50,992 nt of DNA. Source: Selenomonadaceae bacterium UBA2897 (lineage in GTDB: Bacteria; Bacillota; Negativicutes; Selenomonadales; Selenomonadaceae). The stretch covers positions 900 through 51,891 of the forward strand of contig DEDT01000025.1 of the NCBI GenBank assembly GCA_002350105.1, written 5' to 3'. Both the position numbers and the translations under genes were made by a program. This document shows positions 8,443 through 17,966 of this stretch, one piece after another. The first letter of the stretch is position 1. Each line of letters starts with the position of its first letter. Under the pieces are notes generated by a model. It saw only the letters and a list, made by a program, of their open reading frames with translations. It was not told the origin of the DNA and did no database searches.

Positions 8443-8895
8443 TTATTCCTTCAGCAGCGCGATTTCGTCGCAGTTCGGGAACTTCGGGCAGTCGATGCAC
8501 TCCTTCCACACTTTGTGCGGCAGTTCTTCCTTGGTCACGACGCGGAACCCCAGCTTTTGAAAAAAGCCCGGCTTATAGGTCAGGGTAAAGAACTTCTCCA
8601 CACCCAGTTCCTGGCCCTCCTGCAGAAGCTTCTGTACAATCTTCGCACCGATACCATGGCGCACCATAGAGGGCTCCACCGCCATCGTGCGCACCTCGGC
8701 CAGCTTGTCCCAGATAATATGCAGGCCACCGACGCCGACGATTCGGCCGTCATCCGTCTCCGCCACCACCATGTCGCGCAGTGTCTCGTAGAGGGTATTG
8801 CGCGAACGGGCCAGCATGATGCCATCATGGGCATAGTCGTTAACGAGGCCGAAGATGGCCTCGATATCCTGAAACTTTGCTTTGCGGTAAATCAT
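8443..8895 (-). CDS. GNAT N-acetyltransferase, ArgA-like short type
   Basis: A 150-residue acetyl-CoA-dependent acetyltransferase. The core has the GNAT pattern: VRTMAVEPSMVRHGIGAKIV contains the acetyl-CoA pyrophosphate-binding R/QxxGxG/A-type loop (about residues 68-87), and FFQKLGFRVV (about 110-120) is the typical C-terminal strand-turn. The C-terminal CIDCPKFPNCDE cysteine cluster resembles stand-alone N-acetylglutamate synthases of Firmicutes used in arginine synthesis. The substrate is inferred from that resemblance and no arg genes are nearby. Last gene of a run with nth, the PFL gene and the ACT gene, 16 bases after nth. Confidence 0.75.
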   Translation of the reverse strand: MIYRKAKFQDIEAIFGLVNDYAHDGIMLARSRNTLYETLRDMVVAETDDGRIVGVGGLHIIWDKLAEVRTMAVEPSMVRHGIGAKIVQKLLQEGQELGVEKFFTLTYKPGFFQKLGFRVVTKEELPHKVWKECIDCPKFPNCDEIALLKE

Positions 8896-8911
8896 ACGCT
8901 CACTTCTTACT

Positions 8912-9574
8912 TTATTTTACACTTTTGTCCTTGGTTACGCAATTGTTTTCTGCACTGGGACAGACATGTTGCAACGGACAAGCATCGCAGAGCGGCTGGC
9001 GTGACTTACAGAGCCGCCGGCCGTGCCAGATCAGCCAGTGATGCGCCGCCGACCATTTTTCCCTGGGAATCGCGGCCATGAGGCCTTTCTCGACCTCCAG
9101 AGGCGTCTTGCCTGTGGCCAGCTTCAGACGGTTCGCCACGCGGAACACGTGCGTATCCACGGCGATGGCCGGGCGGTTAAAAGCCACGGACATCACGACA
9201 TTCGCGGTCTTGCGCCCCACGCCCGGCAGCTTCTGCAATGCCTCGAAATCATGGGGCACCTCGCCGCCATACTGCTCACAGAGCATCTGGCAGGCCGCGA
9301 GGATATGCCGGGCCTTGCTGTGGTAGAGGCCGCAGCCCTTGATGAGCTCTTCGAGGCGCACGAGGCCGAGCCCCATAATCGCCTCCGGCGTGTCCGCTTC
9401 CTGAAACAGCTTTTCCGTCACCACATTGACGCGCTTGTCCGTACACTGCGCTGAGAGCATGACCGCAATGAGTAATTCGAAAGGATTGCGGAAGTGGAGT
9501 TCAGGCTTCGCGCCGCGATACGTCTCCTCGAGGATACGGAGCTGCTCCGCCTTGATTTTCTTCGTTACGCGCAT
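8912..9574 (-). CDS. nth: Endonuclease III
   Basis: DNA glycosylase/AP lyase of base-excision repair that removes oxidised pyrimidines. The 220-residue product has the family order: MLSAQCTDKRVN, the helix-hairpin-helix LPGVGRKTA with the catalytic lysine, VDTHVFRVANRL with the catalytic aspartate, and a C-terminal [4Fe-4S] cluster motif C-x6-C-x2-C-x5-C (CKSRQPLCDACPLQHVC). It ends with a short basic tail. It lies 13 bases after the PFL gene, in the same transcription unit. Confidence 0.97.
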   Translation of the reverse strand: MRVTKKIKAEQLRILEETYRGAKPELHFRNPFELLIAVMLSAQCTDKRVNVVTEKLFQEADTPEAIMGLGLVRLEELIKGCGLYHSKARHILAACQMLCEQYGGEVPHDFEALQKLPGVGRKTANVVMSVAFNRPAIAVDTHVFRVANRLKLATGKTPLEVEKGLMAAIPREKWSAAHHWLIWHGRRLCKSRQPLCDACPLQHVCPSAENNCVTKDKSVK

Positions 9575-9587
9575 AATGCGGCCTTTC

Positions 9588-10949
9588 TCAGTTTGTCAGG
9601 CTGCGCACGGGGGCCGGGATACGGCCACCGCGCGCGATAAACGCAGCGGAACTGAACTTGTTGCGCACGGGCACGACCGGGCAATACCCCAGCAGGCCGC
9701 CGAACTGCACCGTGTCGCCCACGTGCTTGCCCGGCACCGGAATTACGCGCACGGCCGTCGTCTTGTTGTTGATCATGCCGATGGCCGCCTCATCCGCGAT
9801 GATACCGGAAATCGTCGTCGCACTCGTGTCGCCTTCGATGGCGATCATGTCGAGACCGACGGAGCAAACACAGGTCATGGCTTCCAGTTTCTCGATGCAG
9901 AGACTGTTCTGATTGATGGCATTGATCATGCCCTCGTCCTCCGACACGGGGATAAAGGCACCGGAGAGGCCACCCACATGCGACGTCGCCATAAGGCCGC
10001 CTTTCTTCACCGCATCGTTGAGCAGGGCGAGAGCCGCCGTCGTGCCTGGTGCACCGCAACCCTCGACGCCCATTTCTTCGAGGATGCGCGCCACACTGTC
10101 GCCCACTTCTGCCGTCGGCGCCAACGAAAGATCGATGATGCCAAATGGCACACCGAGTCGCTTCGAGGCCTCGCGCGCCACAAGCTGGCCGACGCGCGTA
10201 ATCTTGAAGGCCGTACGCTTGATGGTCTCCGCAACTTCCGTGAAGTCTGCGCCCTTCAGCCCTTCCAGCGCATGCTTGACCACACCCGGGCCGCTGACGC
10301 CGACGTTGATGACGCGGTCGCCCTCCGCCACGCCGTGGAATGCACCGGCCATGAACGGGTTGTCACCCGGCGCATTGCAGAATACGACAATCTTCGCGCA
10401 CCCCAGCGCTTCCTGATCGCGCGTGAGCTCTGCCGTGCGCTTCACGACCTCGCCCATCTCACGTACGCAGTCCATATTGATGCCGGCCTTCGTCGAGCCG
10501 ACGTTGACGGACGAGCAGACGATGTCCGTCGTGGCCATGGCCTGTGGAATGGAGTCAATGAGCACCTTGTCGCCGTGGGTCATGCCCTTCTCCACCAGTG
10601 CCGAGAAGCCGCCGATGAAGTTGACGCCCACGGCCTTGCCCGCGCGGTCCAGTGCCTCAGCGACGGGCACAAAGCTGTCCGTCTTGCAGGCATCGGCTGC
10701 AATGGCGATCGGCGTGACTGAGATGCGCTTATGCACGATGGGGATGCCGAAATCCGCCTCGATGTCTTCGCCCGTCTTGACGAGAAACTCCGCCGACTTC
10801 GTGATCTTGTCGTAGACGTTCTGGCAGAATTTATCGAGGTTGGGGTGCGCGCAGTCCCGCAGGGAAATGCCCATGGTGATGGTGCGCACGTCCAGCTTGT
10901 TCTCCGTAATCATACGGTTGGTTTCAAAAATATCGTCTGAAGTTATCAC
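9588..10949 (-). CDS. PFL family protein, UPF0210 (DUF711)
   Basis: A 453-residue protein of the UPF0210 family, related in fold to glycyl-radical-type barrels but without assigned chemistry. Recognisable segments include TITMGISLRDCAHP near the N-terminus, the alanine- and glycine-rich centre (VGVSGPGVVKHAL) and the C-terminal FIARGGRIPAPVRSL. Length agrees with the family. It follows a UPF0237 ACT-domain gene by 36 bases, an association conserved widely in bacteria and archaea and suggesting that the ACT protein is a regulatory partner. The function is unknown. Confidence 0.9.
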   Translation of the reverse strand: MITSDDIFETNRMITENKLDVRTITMGISLRDCAHPNLDKFCQNVYDKITKSAEFLVKTGEDIEADFGIPIVHKRISVTPIAIAADACKTDSFVPVAEALDRAGKAVGVNFIGGFSALVEKGMTHGDKVLIDSIPQAMATTDIVCSSVNVGSTKAGINMDCVREMGEVVKRTAELTRDQEALGCAKIVVFCNAPGDNPFMAGAFHGVAEGDRVINVGVSGPGVVKHALEGLKGADFTEVAETIKRTAFKITRVGQLVAREASKRLGVPFGIIDLSLAPTAEVGDSVARILEEMGVEGCGAPGTTAALALLNDAVKKGGLMATSHVGGLSGAFIPVSEDEGMINAINQNSLCIEKLEAMTCVCSVGLDMIAIEGDTSATTISGIIADEAAIGMINNKTTAVRVIPVPGKHVGDTVQFGGLLGYCPVVPVRNKFSSAAFIARGGRIPAPVRSLTN

Positions 10950-10985
10950 AAAAAGCCCTCCTGCTCAACCTGTTCTGTGCACGCC

Positions 10986-11258
10986 TTACACGTTGTGCGT
11001 GACATCGAAGATGGCCTGATGCTGCGCCTTGATCTCGAGGCCCAGCTCCTCGCCCTTCTCCTTCAGCGTCTTCTGCAGGTCGGCCAGCTTGATTTTGCTT
11101 TGGTCATTCATCTCCACAATCATGACCATGTTAAAGAAACCGTCCATGATATTCTGGTTGATATTCAGGATATTCACGCCATTCTCTGCCAGCACGCTGC
11201 TGACCATGGCGATGATGCCCACGCGGTCCTTGCCAACGATCGTCACTACAATTTTCAT
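10986..11258 (-). CDS. ACT-domain protein, UPF0237
   Basis: A 90-residue protein consisting of one ACT domain. The N-terminus MKIVVTIVGKDRVGIIAMVS has the beta-strand/ligand-loop pattern of small-molecule-sensing ACT folds, followed by the NILNINQNIMDGFFNMVMIVE segment typical of UPF0237. Stand-alone ACT proteins of this family are thought to dimerise and bind an amino acid or similar ligand. First gene of the ACT-PFL-nth-GNAT unit, with a good promoter at 11342-11370. Confidence 0.92.
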   Translation of the reverse strand: MKIVVTIVGKDRVGIIAMVSSVLAENGVNILNINQNIMDGFFNMVMIVEMNDQSKIKLADLQKTLKEKGEELGLEIKAQHQAIFDVTHNV

Positions 11259-11341
11259 TTACGGTTTGCTCCTTTTTCTTTTCCTCAGCTGGTGAAATAT
11301 GTAAACTTCCGCATACTGGACAGATACCAGTTGCTCGTTCC

Positions 11342-11370
11342 ATTATAACAAAACCCGGAAGATTTGTACA
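11342..11370 (-). promoter_or_regulatory. Promoter of the ACT-PFL-nth-GNAT operon
   Basis: Minus-strand TGTACA and a consensus TATAAT are separated by 17 bases. The leader to the ACT gene start is about 75 bases and shows no obvious riboswitch. Confidence 0.7.
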
Positions 11371-11401
11371 CCACAGACGATGGTCTGACAAAATAATGGT
11401 T

Positions 11402-13255
11402 TTACTGTACCTTGCCGGAAAGCGTATCGACGATCAGCTGTGCATAGGCATGCGTGCCCGGCGTATCCGGATGGATGCCATCACTCACGAGCCAATCCTT
11501 ATGCTGGGAAATCAGGCTGTACCAGTCGATCACGTGGATATTGGGATGCTCTGCCGCCAGCTTGGCGATATAGGCATTGTTCGCATCCTGCCAGGAGAGA
11601 TTGGGGCCGTAGACGTTGATCCAGTAGATTTCGCGGTCGGGCCCGAGATAATCGATAAGCTTCTTCGTTCCCGGCTCATAGCGCGGGCCGGAAATTGGTC
11701 CATTCGTGCCGAGTCCCAGCACGACAACCTTGCCAAGCATGTTATGATCGGCAAGATTCTGGGCCGCGGCCAGGCCATCGCCGACGTAGCGAGAAACCTC
11801 TGCATCAATATAGCAGTCCGGCATAACCTCGCGCAGGGCCTTGGCCGAGCCGAGCATGACCGAGTCGCCGATGAAGGCCACGCCATGCAACGAGACTCCC
11901 TGAAGCTGTGCCTGCGTCTTGTCAGCCTGTTCCTGCTCCGGCTGATTTTGTGCGGCTGTCTGCTGTGCCGCCGCATTCTGCGACGCGAGATCAGCCTTGT
12001 TGGCGGCCAGGTTCGCCTGCAGCTCCCCCGTATCACTGGCCTTGACCTCTGCCGACTCCACAATGCCCTTGCAACCGTAGCCCGCCATTGCGATTCCCGG
12101 CAAGCTCAACAGCAGGAAGCAGATACACTGCACGGCCACAAGCTGACGGCCGAAAGCGGGGAACTCACGCTTGAGCAGCCAGTCCGTGAGCATATCCGTC
12201 CAGATGGCCAACAGAATGATGACAGCCAGTTCCAAAGCGGGATACCACGAAAGTTCCGTCCACTGTCTTTTCTGGAACAGGAAAATCACCGGATACTGCC
12301 AGAGGTAGATGCTATAGCTGCGGCGCCCCAACCAGCGCATCAGGCCGTTCTCGCCCAGCGAGCCCAGTATCAGGCTTTCATCAGCTGTGAGCCAGAGCAA
12401 CAGGCAGATATCGAGCGTCATGGCCAGCATGCCGCCCTCATAGGTCAGGGCATCCTGCCCATCGAGCTGCCATCCCGCCAACAGCAACAGTACGAGAGCA
12501 AGAGCAAACAGCACATACTTCATGGCAGTCACCGTACCGCTATGCTGCCAGCGTACGGATGAAGAGCGGCCGCCCGCCTTATACAGGCCGAGGAAGGCAC
12601 CGAAGAGCAGCGCGTAGATGCGCGTATCCGTACCATAATAGAGGCGCGTGACATCCTGATCCGGCACGAACATCATGGGCATCAGCACCGCCGAGCCGAT
12701 GGCCAGCACAGCGATGAAGCCGAGTCCCATGCGGCGACCGAGAATCGCCGAGATAAAGGAAAAGACAAAGAACAGCACAGGCCAGATGACATAGTACTGC
12801 AGCTCGACGCCCATAAACCACATATGTGTAAAAGGAGAGGCATTCGTCAGCCGCGTAAAATAGTCCGCGTTCTGCGCGATCTGCCACCAGTTGTTATAGC
12901 CAAACAGGATGGAAAGTGCCTCCGGCCGCACCGCGGAAACCACCTTCGGCTCCAGCAGGACGAAAACGCCGGTGCTGACGAGCAGCACGAGGATGAGTGG
13001 CGGATAGATGCGCCGGATACGGTGCCAGAAATACTGCGTAAGACGGAAGCGCCCCGCTTCGCGTGATCGCTCTCCCGTATAAGCCAACAGGAAGCCCGTC
13101 AGCACGAAGAAGAGCGAGACGCCGAGATAACCACCGCGTACCGTCTCGGGGAACATGTGAAAAAATGTCACGCCGATAATGGCCAGAGCCCGCAAGGCAT
13201 CCAGCCCCTCAATATGGCCGCTGCCCCTTCTGCCCCCGGTATAGATTCGTTCCAT
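11402..13255 (-). CDS. Membrane O-acyltransferase with C-terminal SGNH domain (OatA-like)
   Basis: A 617-residue two-domain protein predicted to O-acetylate a cell-envelope glycan. The N-terminal acyltransferase-3 domain (about residues 10-385) has about ten membrane helices, beginning with the family-typical GLDALRALAIIGVTFFHMFPE including the conserved histidine. An Ala/Gln-rich linker (about 395-445) leads to an extracytoplasmic SGNH domain with the catalytic serine in FIGDSVML and the DGIHPD Asp-His pair near the C-terminus. This architecture matches peptidoglycan O-acetyltransferases of the OatA type, but the acceptor here could be another polysaccharide. It begins just after the tRNA-Pro terminator. 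Confidence 0.88.
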   Translation of the reverse strand: MERIYTGGRRGSGHIEGLDALRALAIIGVTFFHMFPETVRGGYLGVSLFFVLTGFLLAYTGERSREAGRFRLTQYFWHRIRRIYPPLILVLLVSTGVFVLLEPKVVSAVRPEALSILFGYNNWWQIAQNADYFTRLTNASPFTHMWFMGVELQYYVIWPVLFFVFSFISAILGRRMGLGFIAVLAIGSAVLMPMMFVPDQDVTRLYYGTDTRIYALLFGAFLGLYKAGGRSSSVRWQHSGTVTAMKYVLFALALVLLLLAGWQLDGQDALTYEGGMLAMTLDICLLLWLTADESLILGSLGENGLMRWLGRRSYSIYLWQYPVIFLFQKRQWTELSWYPALELAVIILLAIWTDMLTDWLLKREFPAFGRQLVAVQCICFLLLSLPGIAMAGYGCKGIVESAEVKASDTGELQANLAANKADLASQNAAAQQTAAQNQPEQEQADKTQAQLQGVSLHGVAFIGDSVMLGSAKALREVMPDCYIDAEVSRYVGDGLAAAQNLADHNMLGKVVVLGLGTNGPISGPRYEPGTKKLIDYLGPDREIYWINVYGPNLSWQDANNAYIAKLAAEHPNIHVIDWYSLISQHKDWLVSDGIHPDTPGTHAYAQLIVDTLSGKVQ

Positions 13256-13278
13256 GAAATACTTACTCCTTTATACAA

Positions 13279-13324
13279 AAAACCTCCCCTCACCGGCTCA
13301 TATGAGCCCGCGACGGGAGGTTTT
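13279..13324 (-). terminator. Terminator after tRNA-Pro
   Basis: A 10-base-pair stem (13279-13288 with 13315-13324) encloses a second palindrome at 13295-13308. On the minus strand it is followed by a T run. It separates the tRNA from the acyltransferase gene that starts at 13255. Confidence 0.8.
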
Positions 13325-13339
13325 AAAATTGTCATAGAA

Positions 13340-13416
<77 letters not shown>

Positions 13417-13428
13417 ACAACGAAGACT

Positions 13429-13457
13429 ATTATACTATGCCATTCAGGTCTTGGCAA
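13429..13457 (-). promoter_or_regulatory. Promoter of tRNA-Pro, partly inside the RND transporter gene
   Basis: Minus-strand TTGCCA and TATAAT are separated by 17 bases. The -35 element lies within the last codons of the upstream RND permease gene, and the -10 element is about 13 bases upstream of the mature tRNA. Confidence 0.75.
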
Positions 13458-16400
13458 GTACTTTTTTATTTTTTCGTGAAAAAACTTTTTGCAGGGATGA
13501 AAACCAGCTCTTGGGCGGGTGCGCGTCGAAGTAGAGGAAGATAATCGGAATGACAATGAGAGTAAAAACGGTCGAGGTGATGAGGCCGCCGATGATGACG
13601 ATGGCCATGGAGGAACGCGTCTCCGAGCCCGCCGTCAGCGAGAGCGCCATCGGCGTCATGCCGACAATCATGGTGATGGTCGTCATGAAAATCGGCTTCA
13701 GGCGCACCCTGCCCGCCTCCACTACCGCTTCATAGGCCGTGCGCCCCCGCTCCATGAGCGTGAGCGTATAGTCGATGAGCAGCGTGCCGTTCTTCGCCAC
13801 GATACCATCCATGACGAGGATACCGATGAGCGAATAGAGGTTCAGTGTATTATGCGTAAGGAACAAGAGAAACAGCGCACCGATAATGCCCAGCGGCAGG
13901 GAGAACATGCGGATGAACGGCGTAATCGTCGATTCATAGAGGATACCCAGCAGCATATAGATGAGCACGAGAGCCAGCAGCAGTGCCTCTAAAAGCTGCT
14001 TAAAGGTATCGTTCATGTTCGTGGCCTGCCCCTTAAATTTATAGGTGACATGCTCGCCGAGCCCCGCACTCTTGATCGCCTTGCGGGCATCCTGCATCAC
14101 ATCATTCAGAGGACGACCGGAAATATTCGCACCGATGGCCACCGAGCGTTGCTTATCCACGCGGCGGATCGTCACGGGGCCGCGCCCATTCGTGATGGCA
14201 GCTACATCGCCCAGATAGATGAGCTTGCCGCCCGCCGAGAGCGGGACGCGCGCCACATCCGAGGCCTTGTAGCCGTCGGCTCCCAGGAAGCGCACCTTGA
14301 TATCCGTATCCTGACCACCATTCAGCGGATCGTTCTTCAGCTCGCCGGCGGATAGGCCGGAGATCGCCGAGGAAAAGGCGGTATCCACATCGCTGAGGGA
14401 CGTACCATAGGCCTTGAGCTTGTCACGGTCCACGGTCAGCTGCAGCTCCGGCATACCCTCCGTATAGGAAGTGTTGACATCCGTGACGCCCGGCACATCC
14501 GTCTTGAGGATCTCCATAGCCTTTTCCGTCGCTGCCGTCAGCTCGTCGTTGCTCGCACTGCGCAGCTCAATGCGCAGCGCGCCGCCACCATTCCTCGCGC
14601 CGCCGCCACCCGATATGCCTGCGACCGAGGTCTGTGCCTCCGACACACGGATATCCGCCGTCTTGATATCGGCCGCGAAGACACGCATTTCATTGGCGAC
14701 GTCCCAGACGGAGCGGCTGCGTTCCTTGCGGTCGTAGAGCTGGACCTTGATGCGGCCCTCATACGCTGTAGAGCCACCTGCATAGGTCATGTAGTACTTG
14801 ACCTCCGGGATCTGCTCCAGTTTCTCCTCCAGTTGCAATGCCACTGCGTTCGTCTGCTCCGAGGAAGAGCCCACGGGCGTGCTGATGTTGATGGTGAAAC
14901 TCGACTCATCGGTCTGCGGCATATATTCCGAGCCGATGAGCCCCAGCGGTACCATCGCGACCACGCCGAAGAAAACCACTGTGATGATGGCCAGCAGTTT
15001 CTTTTTGTGGCCAAAACTCCAGAGCAAAACCCGCTCGTAGAGTCTCACAGCCCCTTCCTCCATGCGATCCATGAAGCGCCAAAGGGCCGTATCAGGAACG
15101 TGATAGCCATGCTTAAAGAAACGCGAAGCCAGCATTGGCGTCAATGTGAAAGAGACGAAAAGGGAAAACAGGCCCGCAAAGACAATCGTCAGGCCAAACT
15201 GGCGGAAGAACTGTCCCGTCATCCCTGTCATGAAGGCGATCGGCATGAAAACCGCCGCATCGCAAAGCGTGATGGCGATGGCCGCCATACCGATCTCCGT
15301 ACGTCCCTTCTCCGCCGCCGTCATAGGCTCCTCGCCCAGCTGCAAGTGGCGCACGATATTCTCCAGCACGACGATCGAGTCATCGACGAGGATGCCCACG
15401 CAGAGCGTCATACCCATGAGGGACATCATATTGAAGGTGAAACCCGCACAGTACATGACAAAAAATGTCGAGATGAGGGACGTCGGAATCGCGATCATGA
15501 CGGCGAGCGTCGAGCGCCAGCCACGCAAAAAGAGGAAGAGCACGAGGCCGGTCGTGATCAGGCCCTCGACGAGTGTCCCCAGCGTATTGTGCAACGAGGT
15601 CTCCACGTAGTCCGCATCGTCCGAGACGACAAGGAACTGATAGTCCGGATGCTCCTTGCGCAGTTGCTCGACCTTCTTGAGCACGTTCTGGGCCGTCTCC
15701 ACGAGGTTGGCGTCGCTGTTCTTGTAGATGAGCACGTTGACGGCCTGCTCGCCGTTCAGGCGACCATAGCGGTTCGCCCGCGCATCGCGCTCCTGGATCG
15801 TGGCCACAGCGGTGATAGGGATCTTTTTCCCGTCCGTGTTCTGCACCTGGATCTTCTCGATGTCGCTGGCCTTCTTGTACTGGGCCACAAGCCGTACGTC
15901 CGACTGCGTCTGCTCCGTATAGACCGTACCAGATGGCACGAGCTTGTTCTCGGCCTTGATCGCCGAGGATATCTTGGCGAGGGTCAGGTGGTAGGCCGCC
16001 ATCTTGTCGCGATCGACGTCGACAGCGACCTCCTTATCCCGGCCGCCATGCAGCTCGATCTCCGAGACGCCACCAGCCTGCGAGAGCTCATCCTGGAATA
16101 CGTTCTCCGTCTCCATATAGGTATCTGCCACGCTGTGCTGGCTCATGACGGCGAGCTCCAGCACCGGCTTGGCGTTCATGTCGCGCTTGATGACCACCGG
16201 CGATTCCGCCTCGTCGGGCAGTTTTTTGCGGATGGCCTCGACCTTCTTGCTCGCGTCGATGGCCGCCTGGTCCGCGTCGGCGTCAAAGTTTAGTTTCAGC
16301 GAGACGCGGCCGCGCTCATAGCTGGCCGTCGAAGTCATCTCCTCCACGTTGGATAGGCCCGAGAGTGCGTTCTCCACGGGCTTGACGACTTCCTGCTCCA

Positions 16401-16575
16401 CGGACTCCGCGCTGGCGCCCGGATATTTCACCGTGACCGTCACATACGGCGTGTTCAGCGCAGGCAGCAGCTCGACGCCGATACGGTAAAAACTGTAAAT
16501 ACCGAGCACGACGAAGAACATCACGACCATGCAGATGCCGACGGGGCGCTGAATGGATAGACGAGTGATATTCAT
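13444..16575 (-). CDS. RND-family efflux transporter permease
   Basis: Inner-membrane proton-driven drug or solute exporter of the AcrB/HAE-1 type, 1043 residues, the full family length. It starts with the family N-terminus (SIQRPVGICMVVMFFVVLGI as first helix), followed by a large periplasmic porter loop, the helix 2-6 block with GILVDDSIVVLEN carrying the helix-4 acidic residues, a second periplasmic loop, and a last helix block containing GIVAKNGTLLIDY. About twelve helices are predicted. The start overlaps the adaptor gene by four bases. No outer-membrane channel gene is adjacent, so a TolC-like partner would be encoded elsewhere. The substrate is not predictable. Confidence 0.95.
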   Translation of the reverse strand: MNITRLSIQRPVGICMVVMFFVVLGIYSFYRIGVELLPALNTPYVTVTVKYPGASAESVEQEVVKPVENALSGLSNVEEMTSTASYERGRVSLKLNFDADADQAAIDASKKVEAIRKKLPDEAESPVVIKRDMNAKPVLELAVMSQHSVADTYMETENVFQDELSQAGGVSEIELHGGRDKEVAVDVDRDKMAAYHLTLAKISSAIKAENKLVPSGTVYTEQTQSDVRLVAQYKKASDIEKIQVQNTDGKKIPITAVATIQERDARANRYGRLNGEQAVNVLIYKNSDANLVETAQNVLKKVEQLRKEHPDYQFLVVSDDADYVETSLHNTLGTLVEGLITTGLVLFLFLRGWRSTLAVMIAIPTSLISTFFVMYCAGFTFNMMSLMGMTLCVGILVDDSIVVLENIVRHLQLGEEPMTAAEKGRTEIGMAAIAITLCDAAVFMPIAFMTGMTGQFFRQFGLTIVFAGLFSLFVSFTLTPMLASRFFKHGYHVPDTALWRFMDRMEEGAVRLYERVLLWSFGHKKKLLAIITVVFFGVVAMVPLGLIGSEYMPQTDESSFTINISTPVGSSSEQTNAVALQLEEKLEQIPEVKYYMTYAGGSTAYEGRIKVQLYDRKERSRSVWDVANEMRVFAADIKTADIRVSEAQTSVAGISGGGGARNGGGALRIELRSASNDELTAATEKAMEILKTDVPGVTDVNTSYTEGMPELQLTVDRDKLKAYGTSLSDVDTAFSSAISGLSAGELKNDPLNGGQDTDIKVRFLGADGYKASDVARVPLSAGGKLIYLGDVAAITNGRGPVTIRRVDKQRSVAIGANISGRPLNDVMQDARKAIKSAGLGEHVTYKFKGQATNMNDTFKQLLEALLLALVLIYMLLGILYESTITPFIRMFSLPLGIIGALFLLFLTHNTLNLYSLIGILVMDGIVAKNGTLLIDYTLTLMERGRTAYEAVVEAGRVRLKPIFMTTITMIVGMTPMALSLTAGSETRSSMAIVIIGGLITSTVFTLIVIPIIFLYFDAHPPKSWFSSLQKVFSRKNKKVLAKT

Positions 16576-17891
16576 GCCGCGCCTCCATCCTGCGCTGCAT
16601 TGCTGTCATCGGAGGCATCCGAGGTATCGATATCGACCTTGCTGCCCTCTTTCAGCTTGTCCTGGTTGTTGAGGATGACCACATCTCCCTCCGCAAGGCC
16701 ATCGATGATCTCCTCGCTCTCATTGTTCATGAGGCCGATCTTCACCGCACGCTCCGAGACCTTGCCCTCGATGTCCACAACCCAGACAGACGTCTTGCCA
16801 TTGCGCGAGAGTACGGCCTCCTTGGGGACGAACAGCGTATTGCGGCGCTGGAGGATATCGAGCGTCGTATGGGCGTAGAGGCCGGCCTTGATGGGCACAT
16901 CCAGTCCACTCATGCCATCTCCGCTATCGGGAATCGCGGCATCTTCGAGCTCGATCCGCACCTGATACGTCTTGCCCTCGCTGTCCATGGCCGGTGCCAC
17001 ATAGACGATACGCCCCGGTACCGCACACCCGAGCGCATCGACCGTCACGCTGACCTCCATACCGGTACTGAGGACAGCCGCATCATTCTCACCGAGCGTA
17101 CAGTCCACATTGAGATGACTGTTATCGACGAGCGAGAGAACTTCTTTGTTCGCCTGAGCGATAGCTCCCGCCTCGATATCGCGGAAACCGATCACGCCGT
17201 CGCGTGGCGCCCGCAGGATCAGGTCATCGCGCTGCTGTTCGAGGGCCTCCGTCGCATGCTGCTGCTTCTCAGCGGTGAAGCGTTTCGACTCCACGCTAGC
17301 CGCATCGCCGCCCGATACCTGATCTGCAAGCGCATCAAAAGAAGCCTTGGACGCGAGATACTCCTGCTTGACCTTGTCGAGAGTATCCTGCGAGATTGCA
17401 CCGATGGAGAACAGATACTGATTGCGCTCGTATTTGGAGGCCTCGAGCTCATAGTCATTGCGCGCCTTGACATAACTCGCGTTATAGCTTGCCGACGTTG
17501 TCCGCGTATCCGCCTCCGCCGCCTGCGTAGCCGCCGCATTCTGCTGGATCGAAATATCGAGATCGCTCGTATCCTGAACGAGGAGCACCTGCCCCGCCTG
17601 CACGTGATCGCCGAGCTGCACGCATACCTCCCTCACGCGGCCCGTGTATTTCGGTGCCAGCGGGATATTCGCATCCGCCACCGTCTGGCCTGAAAGGTCA
17701 ATATGGCGCATCATATCCTGTCTCTGTAGCGTCACCACCTTCACGAGCGGGCGGCTGTGCTTCACCTTGACCTTGACTCCTTTATTGCTTGCAAAGGCAA
17801 AATAGATGCCCACGCAGAGCAGGATAAACAGAATCCCGCCCGCCATGATTTTCTGCTGGTGGCTCCAGTTTCCCAGACGATGCCGTACCAT
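16572..17891 (-). CDS. RND efflux periplasmic adaptor (membrane fusion protein)
   Basis: Partner of the permease that follows; it links it to an outer-membrane channel. About 439 residues: a short cytoplasmic start, one membrane anchor (roughly residues 17-35), a lipoyl/barrel-sandwich half (PLVKVVTLQRQD; VREVCVQLGDHVQAGQVLLVQD), a long alpha-helical hairpin (about 125-225), the second lipoyl half (LILRAPRDGVIGFRDIEAGAI), then beta-barrel and membrane-proximal domains. The ATG at 17889-17891 is preferred because an AAGGG site lies upstream; an in-frame GTG at 17900 is a less likely alternative. Expression probably starts from the -10 element at 17961. Confidence 0.92.
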   Translation of the reverse strand: MVRHRLGNWSHQQKIMAGGILFILLCVGIYFAFASNKGVKVKVKHSRPLVKVVTLQRQDMMRHIDLSGQTVADANIPLAPKYTGRVREVCVQLGDHVQAGQVLLVQDTSDLDISIQQNAAATQAAEADTRTTSASYNASYVKARNDYELEASKYERNQYLFSIGAISQDTLDKVKQEYLASKASFDALADQVSGGDAASVESKRFTAEKQQHATEALEQQRDDLILRAPRDGVIGFRDIEAGAIAQANKEVLSLVDNSHLNVDCTLGENDAAVLSTGMEVSVTVDALGCAVPGRIVYVAPAMDSEGKTYQVRIELEDAAIPDSGDGMSGLDVPIKAGLYAHTTLDILQRRNTLFVPKEAVLSRNGKTSVWVVDIEGKVSERAVKIGLMNNESEEIIDGLAEGDVVILNNQDKLKEGSKVDIDTSDASDDSNAAQDGGAA

Positions 17892-17960
17892 ATGCTTCAC
17901 CCTTCATTTCTTATCCATCCATCCTGCCACAAAAATTCATAAAGCACAGGATACTTCTGC

Positions 17961-17966
17961 ATTATA
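17961..17966 (-). promoter_or_regulatory. Probable -10 element for the RND efflux operon
   Basis: A consensus TATAAT lies on the minus strand about 70 bases upstream of the adaptor start. No convincing -35 is seen at 16-18 bases. The 240-base divergent gap to the flavoprotein gene is otherwise AT-rich. Confidence 0.4.

Noticed and set aside
14833..16293. Long plus-strand frame within the RND permease gene
   Set aside because: His/Arg/Asp-rich translation without domains, fully inside a well-conserved transporter gene on the other strand.
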